Source: Heliomicrobium modesticaldum Ice1
GTDB taxonomy: Bacteria > Bacillota > Desulfitobacteriia > Heliobacteriales > Heliobacteriaceae
Direction of reading: 5' to 3'
DNA: 64,000 bases
Assembly: GCF_000019165.1 (NCBI RefSeq)
Contig: NC_010337.2
Span: 2,409,501 to 2,473,500 of the forward strand
The notes under the pieces were generated by a model that saw nothing but the letters and a program-made list of their open reading frames with translations, did not search any database and had not been told where the DNA came from. Positions 47,217 through 55,077 of the stretch are shown one piece after another; the stretch's first letter is position 1, and each line of letters begins with the position of its first letter. A program made the translations under genes and the position numbers.

Positions 47217-48002
47217 GTGACCGTAGTTGGAGATGAATACGAAATCTTTATCAAAAAGGTATATGCTAAAAGCGGATTAGACCTGTCCAATTACAAACGC
47301 CCGCAGATGGAGCGACGGATCCGGACATTGGCGCGGTCGCAAGGCGTCAATGACCTGCTCAGTTATTTCGCCCTGATCGACCGCGACGCAGAGCAGTACC
47401 GCAAGTTCATCGATCACCTCACGATCAACGTGTCGGAATTTTTACGCAACCCCAGCCAGTGGGAAATCTTAACCACAAAAATTCTGCCCATGCTGCTGAA
47501 AGAGAATCCTCTTTTGAAAGTATGGTCGGCCGGCTGTTCCACCGGGGAAGAGCCTTACAGCTTGGCCATGACGATGCTGGAATCACGCTGCGACATGCGC
47601 AACAAGGTGCTTGCCACCGACTTGGACACAGAGGTGCTCCGCAAAGCCCAGATCGGCATCTACTCAGACAAATCGCTGGCCAACGTCTCGCCGCAAATGG
47701 TATCCAGATACTTCGAGCCCCAGGGCAGCGGCTTCCACAGGGTAAAAGATGATCTGAAACGCCACATCCGTTTCCGGCAGCACAACCTACTGAAGGATGA
47801 CTTCGAATCCGGTTTTGACCTGATCCTCTGCCGCAATGTGGTCATCTACTTCACGGAAGAAACAAAGAGTCTTCTCTACAAGCGATTTCACAATGCCCTG
47901 CGCAAGGGGGGCATCCTCTTCACCGGATCGACCGAGCAGATTTTTCAGGCTAGGGAACTGGGCTTTGGTACGGCGGCTACCTTCTTCTATCAGAAACTGT
48001 AG
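47217..48002 (+). CDS. cheR: CheR-type chemoreceptor methyltransferase
   Basis: A 261-residue SAM-dependent protein-glutamate methyltransferase. An N-terminal helical domain (YKRPQMERRIRTLARSQG) leads into the catalytic domain with TINVSEFLRNPSQWEIL, VWSAGCSTGEEPYSLAM near residue 103, and ILCRNVVIYF near 203. It methylates chemoreceptors for adaptation. GTG 47217 follows AAAGGAGG. No receptor, cheA or cheB gene is nearby, so it is an isolated copy. A TTGACA at 47103 upstream has no convincing -10 partner. Confidence 0.92.
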   Translation: MTVVGDEYEIFIKKVYAKSGLDLSNYKRPQMERRIRTLARSQGVNDLLSYFALIDRDAEQYRKFIDHLTINVSEFLRNPSQWEILTTKILPMLLKENPLLKVWSAGCSTGEEPYSLAMTMLESRCDMRNKVLATDLDTEVLRKAQIGIYSDKSLANVSPQMVSRYFEPQGSGFHRVKDDLKRHIRFRQHNLLKDDFESGFDLILCRNVVIYFTEETKSLLYKRFHNALRKGGILFTGSTEQIFQARELGFGTAATFFYQKL

Positions 48003-48019
48003 CACAGGGGGCATTACAC

Positions 48020-48244
48020 ATGGACAGCGGCATATTTGATACCATATGGACAGCCATCACCATCGTCGGTGTCTATTTCGGTTTCGGGTACGCCTTCTGG
48101 TACTGGATGCGTGCCGACAAAACGGTAGACCGCCAGTGGAAAGAAGCGAAGCAGCATCATAAAGGACTTTTTTACATGGGCTGGCCCTTTGTCCTCATCG
48201 GTGTCCTCCTCGCTGGCGCTAAATCGAAGGTCACTAACAAGTAG
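48020..48244 (+). CDS. Small two-helix membrane protein
   Basis: A 74-residue protein with two hydrophobic segments (about residues 8-28 and 52-65) joined by a basic, His-containing cytoplasmic or external loop (KTVDRQWKEAKQHHKG). It is not recognised. ATG 48020 lies 17 nt after cheR, with GGGGG upstream, and a strong terminator follows, so it appears to be cotranscribed with cheR. Confidence 0.65.
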   Translation: MDSGIFDTIWTAITIVGVYFGFGYAFWYWMRADKTVDRQWKEAKQHHKGLFYMGWPFVLIGVLLAGAKSKVTNK

Positions 48245-48262
48245 ACTTTGAGAAGGGCGAGG

Positions 48263-48314
48263 AAAAAGCCCCATCGTCCACGGTCCGGGGACCGCGGGGC
48301 GATGGGGCTTTTTC
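48263..48314. terminator. Large two-stage terminator hairpin
   Basis: AAAAAGCCCCATCG at 48263-48276 pairs with CGATGGGGCTTTTT at 48300-48313, enclosing an inner CGGTCC-GG-GGACCG hairpin at 48281-48294. It ends the cheR unit. Confidence 0.9.
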
Positions 48315-48403
48315 TAAAATCCCCTCATGAACGACCGGTATATTGAGGGAACTGCCGGGAATGATCCAATCACAGACCTTTTTGAAAAAGGAGTCGAAAC
48401 CGG

Positions 48404-48967
48404 ATGCCCATCTTTCGATTAGGCTCGCTTGTTCCGCAGATCGACCCGGACAGCTTCATCGCTCCGAGCGCCATCGTGGGTGGTGATGTGATCGTCAAAA
48501 AAGGCGCCAGTCTCTGGTTCCATGTAGTTGCCCGTGGCGATGTGGGCCAGCCGATCATCGTCGGAGAGAATTCTAACATTCAGGATAACACGGTGCTGCA
48601 CACTGATGCCTTTCATCCCACCGAGATCGGCGATTGGGTCACTGTCGGTCATGGCGCTATCATTCACAGCGCTCGCGTAGGTGATCACTGCCTCATCGGC
48701 ATGGGCGCCGTTCTCCTTGACGGCGCCGTCATCGGCGAACATTCCGTCGTCGGCGCCCATGCCCTCGTGCCACCGGGCAAAGAATTCCCCCCTTATAGCC
48801 TGATCGTCGGCAGCCCGGCAAAAGTGGCACGGACCCTGACACCTGAGGAGGCGGAGCGGTTTAAGGGGAACGCCCGCCGCTATGTCACCCTTTGGCAGGA
48901 ACAATACAAGCAGCGTTTTCACTGGATCACGCCGCCCGGAAGTCTGTTCCCGCAAGAGGGGGATTAG
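48404..48967 (+). CDS. Gamma-class carbonic anhydrase family protein
   Basis: A 187-residue left-handed beta-helix protein with hexapeptide repeats (for example IVGGDVIVKKGASLWFHVVARGD). The three metal-binding histidines are visible: one in NTVLHTD near residue 66 and two in VGHGAIIHS near 83 and 88. Related proteins (YrdA, PaaY, Cam-like) bind zinc or iron and some hydrate CO2; activity here is not assured, since the acidic loop of the archaeal enzyme is missing. ATG 48404 follows AAGGAG by 10 nt. Monocistronic between two hairpins. Confidence 0.85.
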   Translation: MPIFRLGSLVPQIDPDSFIAPSAIVGGDVIVKKGASLWFHVVARGDVGQPIIVGENSNIQDNTVLHTDAFHPTEIGDWVTVGHGAIIHSARVGDHCLIGMGAVLLDGAVIGEHSVVGAHALVPPGKEFPPYSLIVGSPAKVARTLTPEEAERFKGNARRYVTLWQEQYKQRFHWITPPGSLFPQEGD

Positions 48968-48976
48968 AAAGGGAAA

Positions 48977-49501
48977 CTAGCGCTGGCTGCGCGTCTGCGC
49001 CCAGACCATTGTCCCGTTCGCCGTCCCTGGGAGTTTTGCCTCAGGACCGGCCAAGAGGAAAACGCGCACGGGGCGTCTGCCGAAACTGACGGCCGATTCA
49101 TGGTCGGGCAGGAAGAAATCCATGCGCCGCCCCCGAATCTTGCCACCAATGTCTTGGGCCTCAAAGACCCGACCAAAAGCGGGCACATAGACTTTTGTCC
49201 CCAAGGGGATCACATCGGGGTCGACGGCCACCGTATACCAAGGGATCGCCCTCTGTCCTGTTTTGGTGATGCCGTCGCTTTTCCCGCAGCACTGGACACA
49301 GGCGTCATATGCAGAGGCGTCGACCTCCATCGGGGCCGACAGGCGGTATCCGTTCATGGCCAACTGGGCCATCGTTCGCAGGGGCACCTGTTCGAAAAAA
49401 GGGGCTTCTTTCTCGCCTGTTCCTGAGGCGGCTTGCGCCGCAACAGGATGGACAAAGATCGCCGCAGCCAGCAGGGGAAACAGGAACCAACGGGTAAAAA
49501 T
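48977..49501 (-). CDS. Secreted 3D-domain protein with probable ATT start
   Basis: About 174 residues with a C-terminal 3D domain (three conserved aspartates: VDASAYDAC, VAVDPDVIPLGTKVYV, AQDIGGKIRGRRMDFFLPDH), the fold of YabE/YocH-type lytic transglycosylases and MltA. The only usual start, GTG 49387, gives no signal peptide. The frame stays open upstream and encodes IFTRWFLFPLLAAAIF and VAAQA, a clear signal sequence. ATT 49501 lies 10 nt after AGGAG (minus strand). Alternatively one missing or extra T in the TTTTT at 49496-49500 would put ATG at 49508-49513 in frame. Probably acts on cell-wall peptidoglycan. Confidence 0.75.
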   Translation of the reverse strand: MFTRWFLFPLLAAAIFVHPVAAQAASGTGEKEAPFFEQVPLRTMAQLAMNGYRLSAPMEVDASAYDACVQCCGKSDGITKTGQRAIPWYTVAVDPDVIPLGTKVYVPAFGRVFEAQDIGGKIRGRRMDFFLPDHESAVSFGRRPVRVFLLAGPEAKLPGTANGTMVWAQTRSQR

Positions 49502-49708
49502 GACACATCATCTCCTGCAACATAATAGATTCTCCTATGGGCATTTTCAGCAAGCTGCATCATTAGGGTATCACGGCGGCGCGCTTTTATACGCAAATCC
49601 GGTAAAAGGGAAAAATGCGGAAAAGAGGAACCGCTAAAAAAGAACCGAATGGACACAATAAGGACGAATCCTGCCGTGCCTCCAGGGGAAACTGGAGGTG
49701 ACGCTGTT

Positions 49709-49954
49709 TTGGGGATGTCCGGCCGCTTACCTACGGTGTCCGGCCTCGATGTGGCTAAGGTTCTTTCTCGCGATGGGTTCAAGCCGGTTCGGCAAAAGGG
49801 GAGCCACCTCCGCCTTGTGAAGGCAGGAGCGGGAGAACTTTTTGCTGTAACCGTCCCAGGAAACCAGAAAGACCTGAAAAAAGGCACCCTGATGGGCATC
49901 TTACAACAAGCCGGCCTCAGTAAAAACGAGTTTCTGGTACTTCTCTCGGCTTGA
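49709..49954 (+). CDS. HicA-like mRNA interferase, without HicB
   Basis: An 81-residue protein of the YcfA/HicA fold, a double-stranded-RNA-binding-like ribonuclease. It has the typical order SGLDVAKVLSRDGFKPVRQKGSHLRL (with catalytic His), then TVPGNQKDLKKGTLMGILQQAGLS. TTG 49709 is chosen since GGAGGTGA ends 7 nt upstream; ATG 49715 is close by and ATG 49649 would add a non-homologous leader. HicA toxins are normally paired with a HicB antitoxin, and none is seen on either side. The next gene is a large FtsA-like protein. Confidence 0.78.
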   Translation: MGMSGRLPTVSGLDVAKVLSRDGFKPVRQKGSHLRLVKAGAGELFAVTVPGNQKDLKKGTLMGILQQAGLSKNEFLVLLSA

Positions 49955-50080
49955 CGGCCCCTGATTGACGCCGCAGTCAGGGAAGTGGGAGGCGCGGCAG
50001 GTTCTTTTTAAACAGCAGGAAAAACATGCCGCCGGGGCGAACAAGGTCCTGCGGCATTTTCGCATGCAGGAGGACTGGAC

Positions 50081-52276
50081 ATGTCGGATCAGGATCAGTT
50101 TATCTTCGCCCTCGATATCGGCACACGAAGTGTCGTGGGGATCGTTGCCCGTGAGGTGGAAGAAGGATTAGAAATCGTACATACCGCCATGGAGGAACAT
50201 CGCCAACGGGCTATGCTGGACGGTCAGATCCATGATGTCGTTCAGGTGACTCAGGTGGTGCGGCGGATCAAGGAACGCCTGGAATCGCAGTTGGATCGCC
50301 CCCTCAGAGAGGTCTCCGTCGCTGCGGCTGGAAGGTCGCTGAAGACATCGCGGGGCCGGGCCGAGCGCAGATCGACGTCCCTTCAGGAATATACGAGGGA
50401 AGATATCCTCGGATTGGAACTGGCAGCGCTGCAACAGGCCCAAAAGGAATTGCAGAGCGCTGGCGGCGACGCCGTTCGCGACTACCACTGTGTCGGCTAC
50501 AGCGTCGTCAACCATTATCTTGAAGGTCAACCTATCGGCAATCTGGTCGGCCAACGAGGTTTAGCGGCGGAAATCGAGGTCATCGGAACCTTCCTGCCCC
50601 GGGTGGTCGTTGATTCCATGTTTTCCGTCCTCCAGCGGGCAGGGCTGGAAATGAAAAGTCTTACATTAGAGCCGATAGCCGCCATTAATGTGGTCATCCC
50701 GCCAAACATGCGCCAATTGAATCTGACCCTTGTCGATATCGGCGCCGGAACCTCTGACATTGCTATCACATCCGGCGGTACCGTGATCGCCTATGACATG
50801 GTACCTGTGGCGGGCGACGAGATCACGGAACAGATCTGCCAAAAATATCTGCTCGAGTTTGGAGAAGGAGAGCGGATCAAACGGGAACTGCAGTCCCTGG
50901 TGCAAAGCGCGCCGGGCCGGGAGGCATCCGACCTGGAAGGCAAGCAGGTTTGTGCCTGTGACGTCCTCGGCTTCGAACAGTTGTTGGACGTTCGGGATGT
51001 ACTGGCTTCGTTGGAGCCGACAGTGGAACACCTGGCCTGCCAAATCGCCGATAAGATTATCACCCTTAACGGTAAACCGCCCCAAGCGGTCATCCTCGTT
51101 GGCGGCGGTTCACTGACGCCGTTGCTCCCGGCTCGGTTAGCCCAGGCCCTCGGCCTGCCCCGCGACCGCGTCGGCGTCCGCGGCCGCGAAAGCCTCCGCG
51201 ATCTGACAGGCAACCTGGAAGACATGAAGGGTCCCGAATTCGTCACCCCCGTCGGGATCGCTGTCACCTCGATCAAGCACCAGACCCTTGGCTTTTATGA
51301 GGTATTCGTCAATGATCAGCCGGTGCGGCTCTTCAATATGCGGTTGGGCACCGTCGGCGACGCTCTCCTGGCAGCCGGCGTCAGCCTTCGGCATATTCAC
51401 GGTCTGCCAGGTCTCGCCATGACCGTGGAGGTCAACGGACAGATAAAAATCCTCAGGGGAACCCTTGGTGAACCAGCCCGGATAACCGTCAACGGTGAAC
51501 CGTCAAAACTCGACCGCTTTGTCCGGGCTGGTGATCAGATCCGCTTTGAAGCGGCCCGCAAAGGCGCTGACGGTGGCGGGCGAATCGGTGACTTGACGCC
51601 TTCCCTGACGCCTCTTGATCTGGTGATCAACGGCCAGCCTGTCCATATCGATCCGCCTGTGACCATGAATGGAAAAAAAGCCACTTTGGACACCCCATTG
51701 GAAGACGGCGCCCGGATCCGCTACTTCCACCTTAATACACTGGCCCAAGTGCTTGACGCCGTCGGCGACTTGGCGGCGCTGCAGACAGCCCATTCCATCC
51801 GCTATGTCCTCAACGGCGTCGAAAAAATCGTTCCTGTCTCGCAGCCGGAGGCGTGGATAAACGGTCGGGCGGTCAGCCTGGACAGCCCGGTCAAAACAGG
51901 TGATCACATCGATATCCGCCCATCTAAGGTGAAGGGCTTGCAATTAAAGGAGATCGTGGACTTGAAGCAGTGGGAAGGCCAACCGCTCCATGTGACCGTC
52001 AACGATGCCGAGTGGTCTTTTCCCGGACAAGCGCCAGCCTTCTTCCTCAATAACCGGCCGGCTACAGGGGAAGAACAGGTCAACGACGGAGATACCATCG
52101 TCGTCAAGGCTGGTCGTTCAGCCAACCTGATCCTTTCAGAACTGCTGGCGAGGATCAACTTCGATCCTACGCCTCCGGAGGGGAAGCATAAACTGGACAT
52201 CCGTGTCAACGGATTTCCTGCCGACTACGCCACGCCCATTCCAGATCACAGCCGCGTCGAATTGATCTGGCGGTAA
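50081..52276 (+). CDS. FtsA/PilM-like ATPase with C-terminal repeat domain
   Basis: A 731-residue protein. Residues 1-400 are an actin-like ATPase of the FtsA/PilM group: phosphate-1 FALDIGTRSVVGIV, phosphate-2 LVDIGAGTSDIAI near residue 222, adenosine motif VILVGGGSLTPLL near 336, with an SHS2-type insert near 90-190. Residues from about 405 to the end hold about six repeats of about 50 residues, each with V-NG or I-NG, then a GD-I turn (VNGQIKI, INGQPVHI, LNGVEKI, VNDAEWSF, VNGFPADY), resembling beta-grasp folds. It lacks an obvious C-terminal membrane helix, unlike true FtsA. Its partner and role are unknown. ATG 50081 follows GCAGGAGGA. Confidence 0.8.
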   Translation: MSDQDQFIFALDIGTRSVVGIVAREVEEGLEIVHTAMEEHRQRAMLDGQIHDVVQVTQVVRRIKERLESQLDRPLREVSVAAAGRSLKTSRGRAERRSTSLQEYTREDILGLELAALQQAQKELQSAGGDAVRDYHCVGYSVVNHYLEGQPIGNLVGQRGLAAEIEVIGTFLPRVVVDSMFSVLQRAGLEMKSLTLEPIAAINVVIPPNMRQLNLTLVDIGAGTSDIAITSGGTVIAYDMVPVAGDEITEQICQKYLLEFGEGERIKRELQSLVQSAPGREASDLEGKQVCACDVLGFEQLLDVRDVLASLEPTVEHLACQIADKIITLNGKPPQAVILVGGGSLTPLLPARLAQALGLPRDRVGVRGRESLRDLTGNLEDMKGPEFVTPVGIAVTSIKHQTLGFYEVFVNDQPVRLFNMRLGTVGDALLAAGVSLRHIHGLPGLAMTVEVNGQIKILRGTLGEPARITVNGEPSKLDRFVRAGDQIRFEAARKGADGGGRIGDLTPSLTPLDLVINGQPVHIDPPVTMNGKKATLDTPLEDGARIRYFHLNTLAQVLDAVGDLAALQTAHSIRYVLNGVEKIVPVSQPEAWINGRAVSLDSPVKTGDHIDIRPSKVKGLQLKEIVDLKQWEGQPLHVTVNDAEWSFPGQAPAFFLNNRPATGEEQVNDGDTIVVKAGRSANLILSELLARINFDPTPPEGKHKLDIRVNGFPADYATPIPDHSRVELIWR

Positions 52277-52332
52277 ATACTGGATAAGATTCCTGCTCGT
52301 AGGCAATGCTACCGGCAGGAGGGGATTTTTTG

Positions 52333-52743
52333 ATGCAATCCTTTATTTTACGCCTCTTAGCGGTCATACTTCCCGTCTACCTCTTCTTGTCCCTAATCTG
52401 GCCCGGTGGGCCCGGTCAGGCCTATCTGCTGGCCATGCTGGCTGCTATCTTTGTTTTTCCTTTCGTCCAACAGGTATGGCCGATTTTCAGGCAGCCGGAC
52501 CTATTGGTGGAGCAGGCGGCACCGCTATCCCTGACCCTGGGGGAAGGAAGTAGCGAAAGGGCAAATGAAATGCCCCGGTTGAAAGGGCCGATCATCCGTC
52601 TGTTTACCGTCAGCCTCTGTCTGTTCTTCCTCGGTTGGTGGTGGAACATGCCTGGTTATTACGGGTTTGTTGCGGTCGTTAACCTGATCCTGGCCGGACT
52701 GTTGCTATCGAGATCCTATGGCGGCGCATCACGGCGAATCTGA
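52333..52743 (+). CDS. Unrecognised small membrane protein
   Basis: About 136 residues with hydrophobic segments near 5-25, 30-45, 85-103 and 105-125. A polar loop of about 35 residues (rich in Glu, Ser, Arg) separates the two helical pairs. No family recognised. ATG 52333 follows CAGGAGGGGA. It is 56 nt after the FtsA-like gene and may be cotranscribed, which would make it a candidate membrane partner of that protein; this is inference only. Confidence 0.6.
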   Translation: MQSFILRLLAVILPVYLFLSLIWPGGPGQAYLLAMLAAIFVFPFVQQVWPIFRQPDLLVEQAAPLSLTLGEGSSERANEMPRLKGPIIRLFTVSLCLFFLGWWWNMPGYYGFVAVVNLILAGLLLSRSYGGASRRI

Positions 52744-52984
52744 CAAATGCCGTTCCTGTTGGATAAGCAACAGTAGGCGATGATGAAAAATAAAGAAAAA
52801 AGAACCTGGGCAGGGCAGATTCTTCGACCCGCAACCTTTAGGCGGCGTTGATCCGTCTTGCCCGTCGCATTTTAGGAAAGAACGGCGTGATGGAAGAGGA
52901 AGACAGGGTGAGCGAGAAGGAAGAACCGTAGGGCACGTCGAAATTGAAAACACTGTATACATACCGATAGAAAGGGCGTTTTCC

Positions 52985-53476
52985 ATGAAAGTACAAATAA
53001 AACGACTACATCCAGAGGCGATGATTCCCGAAAGGCAGACGAAACTGGCGAGCGGATTTGACCTGCATGTGCTCGACGCCGTTCTCCCGGAAAACGCCAG
53101 CGATCCCTATTACGATCATTTTGAGGCCATTCGGATCTTCCCGGGGGAGCGCATCTTGGTCCGTACAGGAATCGCCATTCAAATGGGGGAAGGGATGGAG
53201 GCGCAGGTCCGACCTCGCAGCGGGCTGGCCTTACGGCATGGCATCACCCTGCTGAACAGTCCCGGCACCGTGGATGCTGACTATACCGGTGATGTGGGCG
53301 TGATTCTGATCAATCTTGGCGACAAGCATGTAGATATACGAAAAAAGGACCGAGTGGCCCAACTGGTTTTTCAACCGGTCTTCCACCAGGTGGAACTGGA
53401 AGAGAGAGAAAGTTTGAATGAAACGGAACGCGGCGATGGGGGATTTGGCCACACAGGGGTCAATAGTCAACCCTGA
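52985..53476 (+). CDS. dut: dUTP diphosphatase
   Basis: A 163-residue trimeric dUTPase that keeps uracil out of DNA and supplies dUMP. Motifs are ASGFDLHV (variant of SAGYDL) near residue 22, RSGLALRHG near 79, NSPGTVDADYTGDVGVILIN near 91, RVAQLVF near 121 and the C-terminal GDGGFGHTG arm. A roughly 20-residue insert (DAVLPENASDPYYDHFEAIR) follows motif 1, not usual in the short forms. ATG 52985 follows GAAAGGGCG. It stands alone. Confidence 0.93.
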   Translation: MKVQIKRLHPEAMIPERQTKLASGFDLHVLDAVLPENASDPYYDHFEAIRIFPGERILVRTGIAIQMGEGMEAQVRPRSGLALRHGITLLNSPGTVDADYTGDVGVILINLGDKHVDIRKKDRVAQLVFQPVFHQVELEERESLNETERGDGGFGHTGVNSQP

Positions 53477-53714
53477 GATGTATCGTTCTTCTATCAGCTG
53501 CGTGTGTTTGTTCACAATTGTTCAATTCTTCGTCTATGGACTCATGGGACCGCGTCACCTTCACCGGTTTCCTTTGCGCCTTTAGCATTGCCTCATTGGA
53601 ACCTTCACCATAATCGATCGTTCGTCGGTAAGTGCCGGGCTGGAAAAACAGCTCTCCGCAGAGGAATCATAATATTTCTTCAATGACTGAACCGTAAAAC
53701 ATGAAGGTCTGTTC

Positions 53715-53743
53715 TTGACATTATATGCAATTGAAATTACTAT
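53715..53743 (+). promoter_or_regulatory. Sigma-A promoter of the spoVG pair
   Basis: Perfect TTGACA at 53715-53720 and TACTAT at 53738-53743, spaced 17 nt, 36 nt before the first spoVG-like start. The 302-nt gap from 53477 to 53778 holds nothing else that I can support. Confidence 0.8.
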
Positions 53744-53778
53744 TCTTTGTATGGGAAAAACGGTGTGAGGGTTAGGGA

Positions 53779-54102
53779 ATGGAGATAACGGACGTACAAA
53801 TCACACGAGTACAGTTGGATAAAATCAAAGCGATTGCGTCGATCACACTGGATGACGCCTTGATCATCAATGGGATCAAGGTGATCGAAGGGTCTGAAGG
53901 GTTGACTGTGGAGATGCCTCGACGCAAGCCCTTTACGGAGGGGATCCGTTATTCAGCCCATCCAACCAACAAAGAAGCCTGGGAGTATGTCACACAGACA
54001 GTCATCGACGCTTTTTATCAAATGGAGTGCAGGCAAGAATATTGCGCCATCCCACCGGTCTTCACCGGCAAGAAAGACAAAGAGGAAGGTGTGCGCCGAT
54101 GA
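53779..54102 (+). CDS. spoVG: SpoVG-family regulator, first copy
   Basis: A 107-residue protein of the SpoVG family, small DNA/RNA-binding regulators. It has the standard MEITDVQITRV opening, then IKAIASITLDDALIINGIKVIEG and YSAHPTNKEAWEYVTQTVIDAFY, a divergent form of the AHPI...R...I..AVL helix. The C-terminus adds about 20 Lys/Glu residues. ATG 53779 follows GTTAGGGA. The stop overlaps the start of the second copy (ATGA). Divergence from typical SpoVG suggests it may not be the housekeeping copy. Confidence 0.85.
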   Translation: MEITDVQITRVQLDKIKAIASITLDDALIINGIKVIEGSEGLTVEMPRRKPFTEGIRYSAHPTNKEAWEYVTQTVIDAFYQMECRQEYCAIPPVFTGKKDKEEGVRR

Positions 54103-54350
54103 AAATCACCGATGTGCAGATCCGGAAGCTCTTCGATGACAGCGAATTGAAAGCTATCGCATCCATGACGATTGACGATATGTTTGTCATTCATGACATC
54201 AAGGTCGTTGAAGGGGAGAAAGGGATCTATGTCTCTCTACCCCCCATCGCGCAGCCGGTTTCTCCTCAAATAAACTCGACGATTGCTGAGGTCGTGATCC
54301 GGAGCTATCAGAGTGCTCTGGCTGATGAAGAATTGTCTCTAAAACAGTAG
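54099..54350 (+). CDS. SpoVG-family regulator, second copy
   Basis: An 83-residue paralogue of the preceding gene: MKITDVQIRKL, then ELKAIASMTIDDMFVIHDIKVVEG and a shortened C-terminal part (AQPVSPQINSTIAEVVIRSYQSAL). The central loop between the strand region and the final helix is shorter than in SpoVG. ATG 54099 overlaps the stop of copy one, so the two are translationally coupled, with AGGAAGG upstream. The tandem arrangement indicates duplication followed by divergence. Confidence 0.8.
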   Translation: MKITDVQIRKLFDDSELKAIASMTIDDMFVIHDIKVVEGEKGIYVSLPPIAQPVSPQINSTIAEVVIRSYQSALADEELSLKQ

Positions 54351-54351
54351 A

Positions 54352-54468
54352 CGATTTAACACAAAATCCATCGCCCATCCCATCTCCCAGGAAGCTCGCA
54401 CGATTCTTTCCCAAGCAGTTCTCGAGGCTTTTCAATCAGCAGTCGGTGAGAAAGAGCAGCATGTATGA
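54352..54468 (+). pseudogene. Remnant of a third spoVG copy
   Basis: A frame just after the second copy reads FNTKSIAHPISQEARTILSQAVLEAFQSA and ends at TGA 54466-54468. This is the C-terminal helix region of SpoVG, closer to the canonical AHPIS form than either intact copy, without a start codon or the N-terminal two-thirds. It is best read as a decayed third copy or the original tail left behind after a duplication. Confidence 0.6.
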
Positions 54469-54647
54469 GGCCCTGGTGATACAGAAGATAAACAAGTGGG
54501 AGGACTTTCATCTTCGCGTTATCGCCCATGCCGCGACCGGCATGGGCGTTGTCTCTAAGGTAGAAGCCCCAAACAAATACGTTAAATGGAACAGAAAAGG
54601 GAATGATATTTCTGGAAAAGCAGAACGGAAGTGGTGAAGGAGTCTTG

Positions 54648-54887
54648 TTGAATCGTCAAAAGGAGATACGAAAAGAGCGGGAAGCCGATCAACTCGCCGC
54701 CTTGACAGGAACGCTCGTTGCCTGTGAAAATACGGCCAAAAGGATTCAGGACTTTATTGACGAGGTCAAAAAGGCCGGCATTAAGACGCCAGTAGAGGTA
54801 TACAAACTTCTGGAAGAAGAGATCGACACATTGAAAGCGCTAGCGAAGGAATTGGAAGGGGATGTCGAAAAAATGAGGCAAACTTGA
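54648..54887 (+). CDS. Small coiled-coil protein
   Basis: About 79 residues, strongly charged and helical (RQKEIRKEREADQLAALTGTL, then LLEEEIDTLKALAKELEGDVEKM). Not recognised. TTG 54648 is 5 nt after AAGGAG; a longer in-frame ATG at 54603 lacks a ribosome site. It follows the spoVG array and lies before the AT-rich cupin region. It may be part of the same transcript. Confidence 0.5.
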   Translation: MNRQKEIRKEREADQLAALTGTLVACENTAKRIQDFIDEVKKAGIKTPVEVYKLLEEEIDTLKALAKELEGDVEKMRQT

Positions 54888-55022
54888 AGCGATCAACGAG
54901 ACCTGTAGGGTGGTCAAGGCGTATCGGAGGGGCGTGGTCGCGGATAGGGTAGCCGGGGGCGGATATATGTATGATTTTCGTGGTTCAAGTCATGGTGGCC
55001 ATAGGCGTCCAATAAATCACAT

Positions 55023-55065
55023 CCTCATAATGTACATCATATGATCTTATCATAAAATTATGAGG
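55023..55065 (+). promoter_or_regulatory. Leader hairpin covering the cupin ribosome site
   Basis: CCTCATAAT at 55023-55031 is a perfect inverted copy of ATTATGAGG at 55057-55065. The right arm contains part of the GAGGGG ribosome site (55062-55067) of the cupin gene. An inner ATCATATGAT palindrome lies in the loop. Pairing would hide the ribosome site. Confidence 0.55.
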
Positions 55066-55077
55066 GGAATGAATCTC

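Noticed and set aside
54461-54637. Open frame starting MYEALVIQKINKWEDF
   Set aside because: Overlaps the spoVG remnant, has no proper ribosome site, and no similarity was recognised.
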